NCBI GenBank assembly: GCA_013140415.1
Contig: JABFSW010000149.1
Location: 1 to 6,545, forward strand
DNA: 6,545 nucleotides
Reading direction: 5' to 3'
Source: Nitrosarchaeum sp.
GTDB taxonomy: Archaea; Thermoproteota; Nitrososphaeria; Nitrososphaerales; Nitrosopumilaceae
This document shows positions 6,490 through 6,545 of the stretch, one piece after another. Both the position numbers and the translations under genes were made by a program. The notes under the pieces are model-generated. The model saw nothing but the letters and a program-made list of their open reading frames with translations. It ran no database searches and was not told the origin of the DNA. Position 1 is the stretch's first letter. Each line of letters starts with the position of its first letter.

Positions 6490-6545
6490 TTAATTATTTC
6501 AAATGCATTTTTTATTATTTCTTTGAGTTCTATGATCTCTTGTCC
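6486..6545 (-). CDS. 3' end of an unidentified minus-strand gene (partial)
   Basis: From the right edge one minus frame stays open for 19 codons and ends at a TAA at 6488-6486; the other two minus frames meet stops. The peptide is GQEIIELKEIIKNAFEIIN, with the spacing of hydrophobic and charged residues expected of an amphipathic C-terminal helix. Its stop overlaps the acylphosphatase stop tail to tail. The piece is too short to name a family, and an open frame of this length can occur by chance. Confidence 0.4.
   Translation of the reverse strand, partial: GQEIIELKEIIKNAFEIIN

Noticed and set aside
1..6545. CRISPR array, insertion sequence, tRNA or defence system
   Set aside because: No regularly spaced repeats, transposase-like frame, terminal inverted repeats or tRNA-like cloverleaf are visible; nearly all of the window is filled by housekeeping genes.

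Overview
The window is an AT-rich stretch of an archaeal chromosome. It carries only core housekeeping genes and shows no mobile element, CRISPR array or RNA gene. GatD and GatE (the archaea-only tRNA-dependent amidotransferase), an archaeal Cdc48/VAT ATPase, TATA-type promoters about 25-30 bases ahead of start codons, and the style of the L2 protein all point to Archaea. The strong A/T bias and protein features fit a Nitrosopumilus-like thaumarchaeon (ammonia oxidiser), but that finer placement is inference.

Layout. The left 5.3 kb is a minus-strand run, read from right to left: cdc48 (5314-3110), then gatD (3077-1788), then gatE (1772 to beyond base 1; its C-terminus lies outside the window). 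gatD and gatE are separated by 15 bases and are almost certainly co-transcribed. The 32 bases between cdc48 and gatD hold a TATA-like box, so gatDE may have its own promoter. A 105-base divergent spacer (5315-5419) separates cdc48 from the plus-strand gene for ribosomal protein L2 (5420-6154, TTG start). L2 is followed by a small acylphosphatase gene (6211-6489). The last 60 bases look like the 3' end of a minus-strand gene that converges on acylphosphatase with overlapping stop codons.

Function. GatD releases ammonia from an amide donor and GatE uses it to turn Glu-tRNA(Gln) into Gln-tRNA(Gln), which is how archaea make this aminoacyl-tRNA. L2 builds the peptidyl-transferase region of the 50S subunit. 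Cdc48 unfolds proteins, and its Tyr-Tyr-Arg C-terminus suggests that it docks on the 20S proteasome. The window therefore joins translation and protein quality control, with a small acyl-phosphate hydrolase alongside.

The points most worth following up are details within known families: the proteasome-docking tail of Cdc48, loss of the usual Asp before the HPHGGG loop of L2, the TTG start of L2 on a nearly leaderless transcript, the separation of the L2 gene from the usual S10 ribosomal cluster, and a palindrome between the two divergent promoters. I found no new multi-gene system.
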